A stretch of DNA of 40,431 nucleotides from JBDKVA01 sp039679375 (GTDB lineage Bacteria; Bacillota; Clostridia; Acetivibrionales; DTU013). Below, piece by piece: positions 9,332-17,939 of the stretch. How positions within the stretch are numbered: position 1 is the stretch's first letter; each line of letters starts with the position of its first letter. A program made the position numbers and the translations under genes. Below the pieces are notes generated by a model. It ran no database searches. It saw only the letters and a list, made by a program, of their open reading frames with translations, and was not told where the DNA came from. The stretch covers positions 1-40,431 of the forward strand of contig JBDKVA010000122.1 in NCBI GenBank assembly GCA_039679375.1. Reading direction: 5' to 3'.

Positions 9332-10204
9332 ATGCAAAGCAAAAAAACAAATATATTTGATATATTTAATTATATATTTCTCTTTTTATTATCATTATTA
9401 TTTGTTTACCCAATAATAATGACCCTGTCCGTCTCTTTTAGTGATCCCAAAGCTCTTATCACCGATAATGTAATTCTGCTTCCAAAGGGGTTTACAATGG
9501 AGGCTTACAAGTTATTGCTTTCAGATGGAAGGATACTTAGATACTACTTAAATACTATTGTGTATGCCGCATTAGGTACTTCCGTAATGCTGCTTTTTAC
9601 AAGTATGATGGCCTTTCCGCTGACATACGGCGAATTCAGAGGTAAAAAGCTGATAACTGTTATCCTGCTGGTAACAATGTTTTTTGGAGGAGGCCTCATT
9701 CCATATTATCTTCTTATTAAACAGCTTGGAATGATAGATAAAATATGGGTTATGATCATACCGGGAGCAGTTTCGGCGTGGAATGTAATTATATTTAAAA
9801 CGTTTTTCCTTGGAATACCGCTATCATTAAGAGAATCCGCATACATTGACGGGGCGGGGCATTTTAGGGTATTGTTCAGTATTATTATCCCGCTGTCAAA
9901 AGCATTGATCGCAACATTTACCTTGTTTTCAGTAGTAGGTTACTGGAATGACTGGTTTACGGCGTTTCTATTCCTGAATAGCGACAATAAAATGCCGATA
10001 CAGCTGTTTTTAAGAAGGATGCTTGTTCTTATGGAATATACAGACAGTAAAAACGCGGAGATTCTTCGTTCGCTGCAAAATACCAATCCAAGGACAGTTA
10101 AATGTGCTGCCGTGATTATTACTATCACCCCGATATTGTGTGTATATCCTTTTTTACAGAAGTATTTTACCAAAGGTATTCTTGTAGGGTCAATTAAAGC
10201 ATGA
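9332..10204 (+). CDS. ABC sugar transporter permease, LplC/YtcP type
   Basis: This 290-residue permease partners the gene ending at 9313. An AAGGAGG ribosome site precedes the ATG. It has six predicted membrane segments, the FFGGGLIPYYLL segment common to this subfamily, the EAA loop ESAYIDGAGHFRVLF then IIP, and the C-terminus KGILVGSIKA. Together the two permeases form the channel for the sugar delivered by the lipoprotein at 10286. Confidence 0.93.
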   Translation: MQSKKTNIFDIFNYIFLFLLSLLFVYPIIMTLSVSFSDPKALITDNVILLPKGFTMEAYKLLLSDGRILRYYLNTIVYAALGTSVMLLFTSMMAFPLTYGEFRGKKLITVILLVTMFFGGGLIPYYLLIKQLGMIDKIWVMIIPGAVSAWNVIIFKTFFLGIPLSLRESAYIDGAGHFRVLFSIIIPLSKALIATFTLFSVVGYWNDWFTAFLFLNSDNKMPIQLFLRRMLVLMEYTDSKNAEILRSLQNTNPRTVKCAAVIITITPILCVYPFLQKYFTKGILVGSIKA

Positions 10205-10285
10205 GCTTATGAAATGGCGAGGTGCATAATACGTCTCCGGAGCGTGTTATATATAAAACACATTTATTAAGAGGGAGGACTAAAT

Positions 10286-11956
10286 ATGTCAAGTATGGTA
10301 AAGAAGGCTATTGTTTTCCTATCATGTATCGCAATCATGTCATCACTGTTCACCGGGTGCAGCACGGGAAAAGAAAAAACTGCAGACAATACGGCAGGAG
10401 AAAACCAGTCTGCCGATAATGGCAGTACATCGCAAAATACACAAGGTCAGTCTTCGTTTGAACCAGTACAAAACGGTATTTTACCCTACAAAGGCGAACC
10501 AATAGTATATAAAGGATATGCAGCGGATTTAGGTATAAAGCAGAATCCGGACACACCTGTATCGAAAGCATATACAGAAAGGGTCGGCAATGTAAAAATT
10601 GAATGGCAGACTGGTCCCTGGTCGGACTATAATGATAAAATCAAGGTATTTTTAAGTTCCGGTGACCTTCCTGACATTGTATGGATGAGTGATATCCAAA
10701 AAAACAGTAATACATATGGCCCGGCCGGATTGTTTCTGGATTGGAATAAATATAAAGATGTCATGCCAAACTATCAAGGTTATACAGCCGATAATTCAAC
10801 TCTTGAAAGACTGCAGAACGAAAAAAATGAAAGGTATGCAATTACCGATATAGATCCTGTTGATGTACCTATGGAATCGTGGTATTACAATAAAACCCTG
10901 CTTGATAAGTATGGGATAAAGGTTCCGGATACCATGGAGGAATTGGTTGACGCTATGAGGGCAATTAAAAAGGCCGATCCCGGCATAATACCATTTCAGT
11001 CATACTGGAATATTAAATACTTAAAAACAGCTTTTGCAAATACAATGAAAGTAGGGTTAGGCGTAACCTATAGTATTAATACAAAAAAGTGGTATTATTC
11101 TCCGTTTACTGCAGATTCCAACTATAAGGAATTAATTGAGCTGTTGTCCGTACTATACAAGGAAAAGCTTTTAAACCCTGAAATAGCGACAACGTCCAGA
11201 GAACAGGAAAATGCCGTTATTGCAGGCAATGGCTGGGCTTTCACTTATATGTACGTTGATTCATTTGAAAATGAAATTTATAAAACAACAAACCTCCCAA
11301 TCGAAATCAAACCTATGTCACCTCCCAGCTATAATTCAAAAAAGACAATTGCCCTGACTATTCAACATGATCTTGTGCCTACATGGGGATATTTCGCAAG
11401 TGCAAAGGTTAAAAATCCCGAATTGCTTGCTGCATATATTGATTTTGTTGTTTCAAAAGAGGCGTCGGAATTATTTAACTGGGGGATTGAGGGCTTGACG
11501 TATACAAAAGATTCCAGCGGCAAAAAGACTTACATAAAGGAATACCTGACTGGAACAAAGTCTCTGAAGGATGTTGGCGTGGGCGATCTTTTTGATGTGA
11601 GATATATACAATTGAAAGATCGCAGAGCCGAATATGAAAGAAACGGACCTCTTTTTAAAGCAGCAACAGACTTAAATTTAGGAGGGCTAAAAGACGGAAC
11701 AATAAATGCCAATGTGTGCATGCCAACGCCAATGTTCACAGATGAGCAAAGCCAGGAAATCAGCGTTAACCTGACTTCATTAGATACTTATATTAATGAA
11801 AGCGAATTCAAGTTTATATTGGGAAACAAGAGTATGAGTGAGTGGGACAAATTCATAAATAAAGCTAAAACAATAGGAAACATAGATAAAGTGCTTGAGA
11901 TATACAATTCTGCAAAGCAGCTGGAACTTGCTGAGAGAGTGTACGAAATCGAATAG
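10286..11956 (+). CDS. Extracellular solute-binding lipoprotein, LplA type
   Basis: This 556-residue lipoprotein is the binding subunit of the second importer. The signal peptide ends in the lipobox LFTGC (Cys about residue 25) and is followed by a polar Asn/Ser/Gln-rich linker. The ribosome site GGGAGGA lies eight bases before the ATG at 10286. It resembles the protein at 1656 in class and length, but the sequences are clearly diverged, so the two importers probably serve different glycans or different lengths of one glycan. A repeated hairpin lies just past its stop codon. Confidence 0.9.
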   Translation: MSSMVKKAIVFLSCIAIMSSLFTGCSTGKEKTADNTAGENQSADNGSTSQNTQGQSSFEPVQNGILPYKGEPIVYKGYAADLGIKQNPDTPVSKAYTERVGNVKIEWQTGPWSDYNDKIKVFLSSGDLPDIVWMSDIQKNSNTYGPAGLFLDWNKYKDVMPNYQGYTADNSTLERLQNEKNERYAITDIDPVDVPMESWYYNKTLLDKYGIKVPDTMEELVDAMRAIKKADPGIIPFQSYWNIKYLKTAFANTMKVGLGVTYSINTKKWYYSPFTADSNYKELIELLSVLYKEKLLNPEIATTSREQENAVIAGNGWAFTYMYVDSFENEIYKTTNLPIEIKPMSPPSYNSKKTIALTIQHDLVPTWGYFASAKVKNPELLAAYIDFVVSKEASELFNWGIEGLTYTKDSSGKKTYIKEYLTGTKSLKDVGVGDLFDVRYIQLKDRRAEYERNGPLFKAATDLNLGGLKDGTINANVCMPTPMFTDEQSQEISVNLTSLDTYINESEFKFILGNKSMSEWDKFINKAKTIGNIDKVLEIYNSAKQLELAERVYEIE

Positions 11957-11964
11957 GTCTGAAC

Positions 11965-12005
11965 GGCTTAGCAAACAGCAGTGATTCTACGATGTTTGCT
12001 AAGCC
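11965..12005. repeat. Dispersed hairpin family A, copy 1 (core only)
   Basis: A perfect 12-bp stem, GGCTTAGCAAAC (11965-11976) with GTTTGCTAAGCC (11994-12005), encloses the 17-nt loop AGCAGTGATTCTACGAT. Two further copies with almost the same loop lie at 22394-22433 and 37836-37876. This copy sits nine bases after the solute-binding protein stop and lacks the outer inverted repeats found in the other two. It has no T-run directly after the stem. Confidence 0.85.
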
Positions 12006-12134
12006 TGGCTGGTCTTGGCGAAAGCAGTTTTTCAATATGATTAAAAAGGGGGTCAAATACTTTAAATACTCGGAAAAAATTGCTTTTGTTTTTTGATACA
12101 GATAATTTGAATAAATGATGAGGGGTGGAAAATT

Positions 12135-12926
12135 ATGCTTATGAAGAGATTGGCACTGGTAGTTTTAACAGTAATTTTAACAATATCCTGCTTTTCCGGC
12201 AGCGCATTTGCTGCAGCAAAAACAATAGAAGCAATTAAGGGTACTCCAACTATTGATGGTACCATAGATTCCGTATGGAAGAGCGCTAAGAGTGTAAAGA
12301 CCGCTAGTTGGGCTTCGGACGAAGGACCTTGGGCGACAGGTAAATTCAGCGTAATGTGGGATGAGAATTACTTGTATGTTTTAGCCCAGGTAACAGACAA
12401 ATTGGTAACTGATAAAGCTGTTGATCCGTGGAATAAGGACTGTATAGAAATATTCCTTGATGAACTTAACGAAAAAGCAGCTACATATGACGCTAATGAC
12501 GGACAGTATAGGATTAACTTCAAAAACGAGACGTCAGGCGGTGGAGCGTTTAAAGCTGATACATTCAAATCAGCTGCCAAAGTAGTCACCGGGGGCTATG
12601 TAATAGAAACAGCTATACCATGGGTAGCTTTGAAGGGTAAAGCAGCTGTTGGAACAATAGCCGGGATTGATTTTCAGGTAGCGGATGATTCAACAGGCAC
12701 CGGAATAAGAGATGGCGTTTGCTGCTGGAATGACGGCGCGGCAGATAAATATTGCAATACTTCGTCATATGGAAATCTCAAGCTGGTAGAAGTCGCCACT
12801 GCTGCAGCTTTACCAACAACCGGTTCTGAAATACCTGTTCCGGTTATTATGGCTATCGGATTATGCCTGCTTGCTGCTGGAATGTTCCTTGTCATACGCA
12901 AGAAGAGGACTCCGCAGAGTAACTAA
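12135..12926 (+). CDS. Sortase-anchored surface protein with CBM9-like carbohydrate-binding domain
   Basis: This 263-residue secreted protein has a signal peptide (about residues 1-26, ending AFAAA). The body resembles a family-9-like carbohydrate-binding module: TPTIDGTIDSVW near the start, VMWDENYLYVLAQVTDK, then DCIEIFLDE and a WNDG segment near the end. The C-terminus is a classic cell-wall sorting signal: LPTTG at about residues 225-229, a hydrophobic stretch, then RKKR. It should be linked to peptidoglycan by a sortase not found in this window. GAGGGGTGG precedes the ATG. It lies downstream of a sugar importer, suggesting it concentrates glycan at the cell surface. No catalytic domain is visible. 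Confidence 0.85.
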   Translation: MLMKRLALVVLTVILTISCFSGSAFAAAKTIEAIKGTPTIDGTIDSVWKSAKSVKTASWASDEGPWATGKFSVMWDENYLYVLAQVTDKLVTDKAVDPWNKDCIEIFLDELNEKAATYDANDGQYRINFKNETSGGGAFKADTFKSAAKVVTGGYVIETAIPWVALKGKAAVGTIAGIDFQVADDSTGTGIRDGVCCWNDGAADKYCNTSSYGNLKLVEVATAAALPTTGSEIPVPVIMAIGLCLLAAGMFLVIRKKRTPQSN

Positions 12927-12943
12927 AGCGGATTAAAATCCCG

Positions 12944-13020
12944 GGGGCATCGAGCCCCTTCTGCGGCGCATTTTACTAAGCAAAATCGCTTACTTGGAGC
13001 AAGACTCCGTTATGCTCCAT
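12944..13020. repeat. Gene-end hairpin cassette family C, copy 1
   Basis: The segment holds the hairpin GGGGC-ATCGA-GCCCC (12944-12958), a weak AAGC/GCTT hairpin, and the 27-base motif at 12994-13020 whose ends pair (GGAGCA with TGCTCC). The same motif, identical at 25 of 27 positions, lies at 38032-38058, also preceded by a GGGACATCAAGTCCC-type hairpin and followed by a terminator. Relative to that copy, this one carries about 30 extra bases between the two hairpins. Confidence 0.75.
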
Positions 13021-13026
13021 TAAACA

Positions 13027-13062
13027 AAAACCAGGCGAAGGATCAAATCTCCGCCTGGTTTT
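13027..13062. terminator. Bidirectional terminator between CBM9-like gene and nifJ
   Basis: AAAACCAGGCG (13027-13037) pairs with CGCCTGGTTTT (13052-13062) over a 14-nt loop. T-runs follow on both strands, so it can end transcription of both convergent genes. Confidence 0.88.
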
Positions 13063-13080
13063 CTCTGATTTCTCGTCTTG

Positions 13081-16000
13081 TTAGCCGTTGGCAAGCTTCT
13101 TGTAATTCTCCAAGCGTTCCTTCGCATTCTTTTCCGCAGCCTGGAACAGCGTATCCGCTCTATCCGGGAATGTCCTTGTCAGAGAAGAATACCTGACCTC
13201 GCTCATAATGAAGTCCTTATAGGACGCGGTCGGTTCTTTTGAATCCAGAGTGAAAGGATTCTTGCCCTCTTCCTTCAGCAGCGGATTGTACCTGTAAAGG
13301 TGCCAGTAACCCGCCTCTACCGCATTTTTCTCCTCGAGCTGCGATTTGCCCATGCCAAGCTTGAGACCATGATTGATACATGGAGCGTATGCTATAACCA
13401 GTGACGGTCCATGGTACTTCTCCGCTTCGGTCAATGCCTTGATCAGCTGAGCCTGGTTCGCTCCCATGGCAACCTGTGCAACATAGACATAGCCATAGGA
13501 CATTGCGATCATGCCAAGATCCTTTTTCTTCGTGGTCTTGCCGGATGCCGCGAATTGTGCCACCGCACCGGTTGGCGTTGATTTGGAGGACTGTCCGCCG
13601 GTATTGGAATATACCTCCGTATCGAATACGAGCACGTTTATATCCTCATTGGAAGCAAGTACATGGTCGAGTCCGCCAAAGCCTATATCATAAGCCCAGC
13701 CGTCTCCGCCAAGGATCCACTGTGACTTCTTGACCAAAAATTCACTCTTGTCAAGTATAGCTGCCAAAATAGCTTTCGTTTCGGTGTCGGTCTTATTGCT
13801 CGCAATATATTCGTTCAACACGGATTTGATCTGCTCTGCTGCTTTCTTGGAGCCCTCGGCGTCATTCATGTTTTCGAGCCAGCTTGAAAGAGCTGCCTTT
13901 ACATTCTCAGGCAAATCCTTTTCAAGAGCCTTTTTACAGTTATCTTCAATGCCGCTCCTGATTTGCTTCACCCCAAGATACATGCCATATCCGAACTCGG
14001 CGTTGTCCTCGAACAGAGAGTTTGCCCATGAAGGACCAAAACCCTTCTTGTTCGAGCAGTAAGGCATGGACGGTGCACTGCCGCCCCAGATGGACGAACA
14101 GCCTGTTGCGTTTGCGATCATCATCCTGTCTCCGAAGAGCTGTGTGATCAGCTTTGCATAAGGAGTTTCGCCGCAGCCTGCGCAAGCGCCTGAGAATTCA
14201 AGCAGCGGTTCCTGGAACTGGCTTCCCTTGACTGTGCCTTCCCCGATCGGGTTCTTCGGTTCAACGGTCATTGCGTATTCCCAATTCTTCGCTTCATCAA
14301 GTTGTGTCTCAAGAGGCTTCATGATCAATGCCTTTTCCTTGGCAGGGCATACATTGGCGCAGCTTCCGCAGCCTGCGCAGTCCAATGCTGAAACCTGGAT
14401 CCGGAAGCTCAGATTTTCAAGACCTTTTCCAATAGCCTTCTTGCCTTTAAAGCCTTCCGGTGCATTTTTCACTTCAGCTTCATTCATCAGGAATGGCCTG
14501 ATGGCAGCATGCGGACATACATAGGAACACTGGTTGCACTGTATGCAATTTTCCATCTGCCATTCGGGAACGTCAACTGCGATACCCCTCTTTTCATATC
14601 TTGCCGTTCCGTTCGGGAATGTGCCGTCTTCCATTCCTTTAAATGTGCTGACGGGAAGCTTGTCGCCGAGCTGCTTGTTCACCGGCTCCTGAATATTGCT
14701 TATGAATGCCGGTACGTCACTGGTTGCTGCAGCTTCATCCACAGCCTTGCCCCAGCTGGCAGGCACATCGATTTTCCTGAGTGCTTCGATACCCTTGTCA
14801 ACAGCAAGGTAATTCATGTTGACGATCTTCTCGCCCTTCTTGCCATATGTCTGCAGTATTGCATCCTTCATATATTTTACGGCGTCGTCGAGAGGTATGA
14901 TCTTTGCAAGCTTGAAGAAGGCGGACTGCATTATCATATTGATCCTGCTGCCAAGCCCGATTTCCTTACCGATGGCAACTCCGTCAAGCGTGTAAAAATG
15001 GATGTTGTGTTTCGCCATGAACCGCTTAACGCCTGCAGGAAGCTTCTCATTGAGCTCTTCCGGAGTCCATCCGCAGTTCAGCAGGAATGTTCCGTTATCC
15101 TTCAGGTCGTAAACCATGTCGTATTTATCAATATAGGATGGATTGTGGCATGCCACAAAATCAGCCTTATTGATGAGATAGGTCGAGTGGATCGGCTTCT
15201 TGCCGAATCTAAGATGCGAGATCGTTACGCCGCCCGACTTCTTGGAGTCATATGCAAAGTATGCCTGGGCATACATGTCAGTATGGTCGCCTATGATCTT
15301 GATGGAATTCTTGTTTGCGCCAACGGTGCCATCCGAGCCAAGGCCCCAGAACTTGCAGCTTACAGTTCCTTGCGGAGCTGTGTCAAGCTCTTCTCCCACA
15401 TTCAGTGAGAGATTTGTGACGTCATCCACTATGCCGATGGTGAAATGGTTCTTTGGATTCTTCTGCTTAAGATTTTCGTATACGGCAACGATCTGAGCCG
15501 GAGTCGTATCCTTTGATCCGAGACCATAGCGTCCTGCTACGATCGCCGGCATCTTTCCGCTTTCATAAAGCGCTGTGCATACATCCTGGTACAGTGGCTC
15601 TCCAAGAGCTCCCGGCTCTTTCGTCCTGTCCAGAACGGCAATCTTTTTCACAGTATCGGGAATGACCTTGAGCAGGTGCTTGACCGAGAACGGCCTGTAA
15701 AGGTGAACCTTGATAACGCCGACTTTTTCACCCTTGCTGTTTAAGTAATCAATGGTTTCATCGATCGTCTCGCAGACGGAACCCATCGCAACGATTACCC
15801 TGTCCGCATCCGGCGCTCCATAATAGTTAAAGAGCCCGTAATTCCTGCCGGTCAGTGCATTGATCTTATTGATGTATTCTTCAACGATTTCCGGAAGTGC
15901 GTCGTAATACGTGTTGGAGGCTTCACGCGCCTGGAAGAAGATGTCGGGGTTCTGTGCGGTCCCTCTGATCGAAGGATGCTCAGGATTCAGCGCCCTCTTC

Positions 16001-16611
16001 CTGTAATTACTCAATGCATCGTAGTCAACCAGCTTTGCGAGATCATCATATTCGAGTGTTTCGATTTTCTGCAGTTCATGTGAAGTTCTGAAACCATCAA
16101 AGAAATTGATGAAGGGTACTCTGCCCTTGATTGCGCTTAGATGTGCAACAGCAGCAAGATCCATTACCTCCTGCACGCTGTTTTCAGCAAACAGCGCCAT
16201 TCCGGTTTGACGGCATGCCATTACATCGGAATGATCTCCAAATATGGATAATGCATGGCTTGCAATTGCTCTCGCACTTACGTGGAATACGCCCGGGAGC
16301 AGCTCCCCTGCGATTTTGTACAGATTCGGTATCATCAGGAGCAATCCCTGGGACGCCGTAAATGTGGTCGTCAGTGCGCCCGCGGTCAGTGATCCGTGTA
16401 CCGTTCCTGCCGCGCCGGCCTCGGACTGCATCTCGGCAACCTTTACTTCCTGGCCGAAAATGTTCTTCCTGCCGTTTGCCGCCCATTCATCAACATGCTC
16501 TGCCATGACTGATGACGGTGTGATCGGATATATCCCTGCAACATCGGTAAAAGCATATGCGATATGAGCCGCAGCGGTATTTCCGTCCATGGTTTTCATT
16601 TTCTTTCCCAT
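13081..16611 (-). CDS. nifJ: Pyruvate:ferredoxin (flavodoxin) oxidoreductase
   Basis: This 1176-residue single-chain enzyme oxidatively decarboxylates pyruvate to acetyl-CoA, reducing ferredoxin. It is the central pyruvate step in clostridial fermentation. Two ferredoxin-type cluster motifs are visible, CIQCNQCSYVCP (about residue 690) and CAGCGSCANVCP (about 745). A further cluster-binding CAGCGETPY lies near 815, and the thiamine-diphosphate motif GDGWAYDIGFGG lies near 965 with NTGGQSSKSTPTG after it. The full family length is present. The ATG is preceded by AGGGGAG. The gene appears monocistronic: a terminator lies directly downstream and a 337-base region separates it from the divergent dnaD-like gene. 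Confidence 0.98.
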   Translation of the reverse strand: MGKKMKTMDGNTAAAHIAYAFTDVAGIYPITPSSVMAEHVDEWAANGRKNIFGQEVKVAEMQSEAGAAGTVHGSLTAGALTTTFTASQGLLLMIPNLYKIAGELLPGVFHVSARAIASHALSIFGDHSDVMACRQTGMALFAENSVQEVMDLAAVAHLSAIKGRVPFINFFDGFRTSHELQKIETLEYDDLAKLVDYDALSNYRKRALNPEHPSIRGTAQNPDIFFQAREASNTYYDALPEIVEEYINKINALTGRNYGLFNYYGAPDADRVIVAMGSVCETIDETIDYLNSKGEKVGVIKVHLYRPFSVKHLLKVIPDTVKKIAVLDRTKEPGALGEPLYQDVCTALYESGKMPAIVAGRYGLGSKDTTPAQIVAVYENLKQKNPKNHFTIGIVDDVTNLSLNVGEELDTAPQGTVSCKFWGLGSDGTVGANKNSIKIIGDHTDMYAQAYFAYDSKKSGGVTISHLRFGKKPIHSTYLINKADFVACHNPSYIDKYDMVYDLKDNGTFLLNCGWTPEELNEKLPAGVKRFMAKHNIHFYTLDGVAIGKEIGLGSRINMIMQSAFFKLAKIIPLDDAVKYMKDAILQTYGKKGEKIVNMNYLAVDKGIEALRKIDVPASWGKAVDEAAATSDVPAFISNIQEPVNKQLGDKLPVSTFKGMEDGTFPNGTARYEKRGIAVDVPEWQMENCIQCNQCSYVCPHAAIRPFLMNEAEVKNAPEGFKGKKAIGKGLENLSFRIQVSALDCAGCGSCANVCPAKEKALIMKPLETQLDEAKNWEYAMTVEPKNPIGEGTVKGSQFQEPLLEFSGACAGCGETPYAKLITQLFGDRMMIANATGCSSIWGGSAPSMPYCSNKKGFGPSWANSLFEDNAEFGYGMYLGVKQIRSGIEDNCKKALEKDLPENVKAALSSWLENMNDAEGSKKAAEQIKSVLNEYIASNKTDTETKAILAAILDKSEFLVKKSQWILGGDGWAYDIGFGGLDHVLASNEDINVLVFDTEVYSNTGGQSSKSTPTGAVAQFAASGKTTKKKDLGMIAMSYGYVYVAQVAMGANQAQLIKALTEAEKYHGPSLVIAYAPCINHGLKLGMGKSQLEEKNAVEAGYWHLYRYNPLLKEEGKNPFTLDSKEPTASYKDFIMSEVRYSSLTRTFPDRADTLFQAAEKNAKERLENYKKLANG

Positions 16612-16729
16612 CTTAATCTCCCCTTTACTTTTTACGTAACAAATTAATAGCTACCAGCTTTAATGATATACTGTTGTATGGCAGGTATATCTAAAGACTT
16701 TTAATACACCTGCCCGATATATATTGTTT

Positions 16730-16741
16730 ATTGTATACAAT
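16730..16741. promoter_or_regulatory. Candidate GntR/FadR-type operator upstream of nifJ
   Basis: ATTGTATACAAT is a perfect 12-base palindrome that fits the TnGTnnnACnA-like pattern bound by FCD-subfamily GntR regulators. It lies 119 bases upstream of the nifJ ATG. One such regulator is encoded in this window at 34370-35074. The link between them is inference; a 12-base A/T-rich palindrome can also arise by chance. Confidence 0.35.
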
Positions 16742-16869
16742 ATCATCTTCAGGTTTGATTTTATTTTAACATTGTTAGCTGGTTTTGTGAAGAGGCTTCA
16801 TGAGATTATGCCCATATATTATATTTACAGTTATGCTTAACACGAATGCGCGAAATTATTTTGTTTTTA

Positions 16870-16908
16870 TGGAACGCGGATTATGTTATACTAATACTAC
16901 CGTGTTCC
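16870..16908 (+). promoter_or_regulatory. Extended -10 promoter inside an inverted repeat, upstream of dnaD-like gene
   Basis: TATACT at 16887-16892 is preceded by TG one base upstream (extended -10), with a weak TTTTTA -35 at 16864-16869, 17 bases before it. The inverted repeat GGAACGCGG (16871-16879) and CCGTGTTCC (16900-16908) brackets the -10, with one G-T mismatch. It may be an operator or a leader hairpin for the primosome genes. Confidence 0.5.
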
Positions 16909-16948
16909 GATAGCTATTGTTTCTTATAAAATGTGAGGTCAGTGCATT

Positions 16949-17920
16949 ATGGTGTTTGACGCAAATTTATCCCTGTTATATTCCGATACCCAGGTACCGG
17001 ATGTTTTTATTACGGAATACCTTCCGTCTCTGGACGGTGATTTTGTAAAGGTCTACATATATTGTGTCTTCCTTGGAAAGCACGGAAAACAGGCATCAGC
17101 CATGGATATTGCCAAAAAGCTGGAGATGGAGCCGGCGCGGGTGAAGGATGCGCTTACATGTCTTGAAGGGCTTGGCGTGATCACCAGAAACAATACCGGC
17201 ATGACCCTGGCCGATCTGAAGGAAAAGGAGATCAAAAAGCTTTACAGGCTGAAGGCGACCTCCACCCCCGAGGAAGCAGCCTTAAGCGCAGAAAGGAATA
17301 AAAAGCGCAATAAATGCATATCAAGTATCAACAACGCATTCTTTCAGGGTGTCATGTCGCCATCCTGGTATACGGACATCGACGCGTGGTTTGACAAGTA
17401 CCAGTTCGAGGAAGACGTCATGTATGCGCTCTTCAAGCACTGCTACGACCACAATGCCCTATCCCGCCCATATATTTCAAAGGTCGCCGACAACTGGCGT
17501 AGCAAGAACATCAGGAACAGCTTCGACCTGGATAAATACTCCATGGAAGCCCAGATGCTCAAGGACATCAGCGGTAAAATAAGGAAAAAGCTCAGGAAGC
17601 AGACCTATCTCACCGAATATGAGGAGGCCTACGTAGAAAAGTGGGTACTTGGATATGGCTATAATTTCGATATCATTGAGCTGGCTCTGAAGCGCACCAC
17701 CTCGGCTGTCAATCCCAGCTTCGAATATATCAATAAAATATTGGAAAGCTGGCATGAGAAAGGCTATAAGACCAAAGAGGAGATCCTTGCCGCAGATGGC
17801 GCCGCAAAGACCGCTGTTGGGAACAAGTCAAAGCCGGCGGAGAAGGCAGTCCCGCAAAAAGGCAATTTTGAGCAACGCAAATACGACGATGAATATTTTG
17901 ACAAGCTGTACAAGGTATAA
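16949..17920 (+). CDS. DnaD-domain replication initiation/primosome protein
   Basis: This 323-residue protein matches the DnaD/DnaB-like primosome family of Firmicutes, which remodels DNA at the origin and helps load the replicative helicase. An N-terminal winged-helix-like segment (about 20-90) contains SAMDIAKKLEMEPARVKDAL. A middle helical domain (about 200-260) contains TEYEEAYVEKWVLGYGYNFDIIELALKRT followed by NPSFEYINKIL, the typical C-terminal DnaD motif region. The tail is charged and Lys/Ala-rich. The ATG is preceded by GTGAGGT. It is followed after 19 bases by a DnaI/DnaC-like ATPase, forming a two-gene helicase-loading operon. Confidence 0.9.
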   Translation: MVFDANLSLLYSDTQVPDVFITEYLPSLDGDFVKVYIYCVFLGKHGKQASAMDIAKKLEMEPARVKDALTCLEGLGVITRNNTGMTLADLKEKEIKKLYRLKATSTPEEAALSAERNKKRNKCISSINNAFFQGVMSPSWYTDIDAWFDKYQFEEDVMYALFKHCYDHNALSRPYISKVADNWRSKNIRNSFDLDKYSMEAQMLKDISGKIRKKLRKQTYLTEYEEAYVEKWVLGYGYNFDIIELALKRTTSAVNPSFEYINKILESWHEKGYKTKEEILAADGAAKTAVGNKSKPAEKAVPQKGNFEQRKYDDEYFDKLYKV

Positions 17921-17939
17921 GTCAGGAGAACAGACAGAT

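Larger units (their letters stand above)
16612..16948. promoter_or_regulatory. Intergenic region between nifJ and dnaD-like gene
   Basis: This 337-base non-coding stretch separates divergent genes. It contains an imperfect hairpin in the presumed nifJ leader (GGCAGGTATAT at 16680-16690 with ATACACCTGCC at 16704-16714), the palindrome ATTGTATACAAT at 16730-16741, and the dnaD-side promoter at about 16865-16892 inside an inverted repeat. The rest is A/T-rich without a visible gene. Confidence 0.6.

Noticed and set aside
10222..10419. Small plus-strand frame ahead of the second solute-binding protein
   Set aside because: It overlaps the lipoprotein start, which has the better ribosome site and a clear lipobox.
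12944..13062. CRISPR-like or riboswitch interpretation of the hairpin array
   Set aside because: The hairpins are not equally spaced direct repeats with unique spacers, and they lie at a gene end rather than in a leader.
14509..15408. Long plus-strand open frame of 299 codons
   Set aside because: It is antisense to nifJ, whose 1176-residue product is fully convincing; no ribosome site or recognisable domain supports the other strand.
16680..16714. Riboswitch in the nifJ leader
   Set aside because: Only a single imperfect hairpin is visible, without the conserved junction sequences of any riboswitch class I know.
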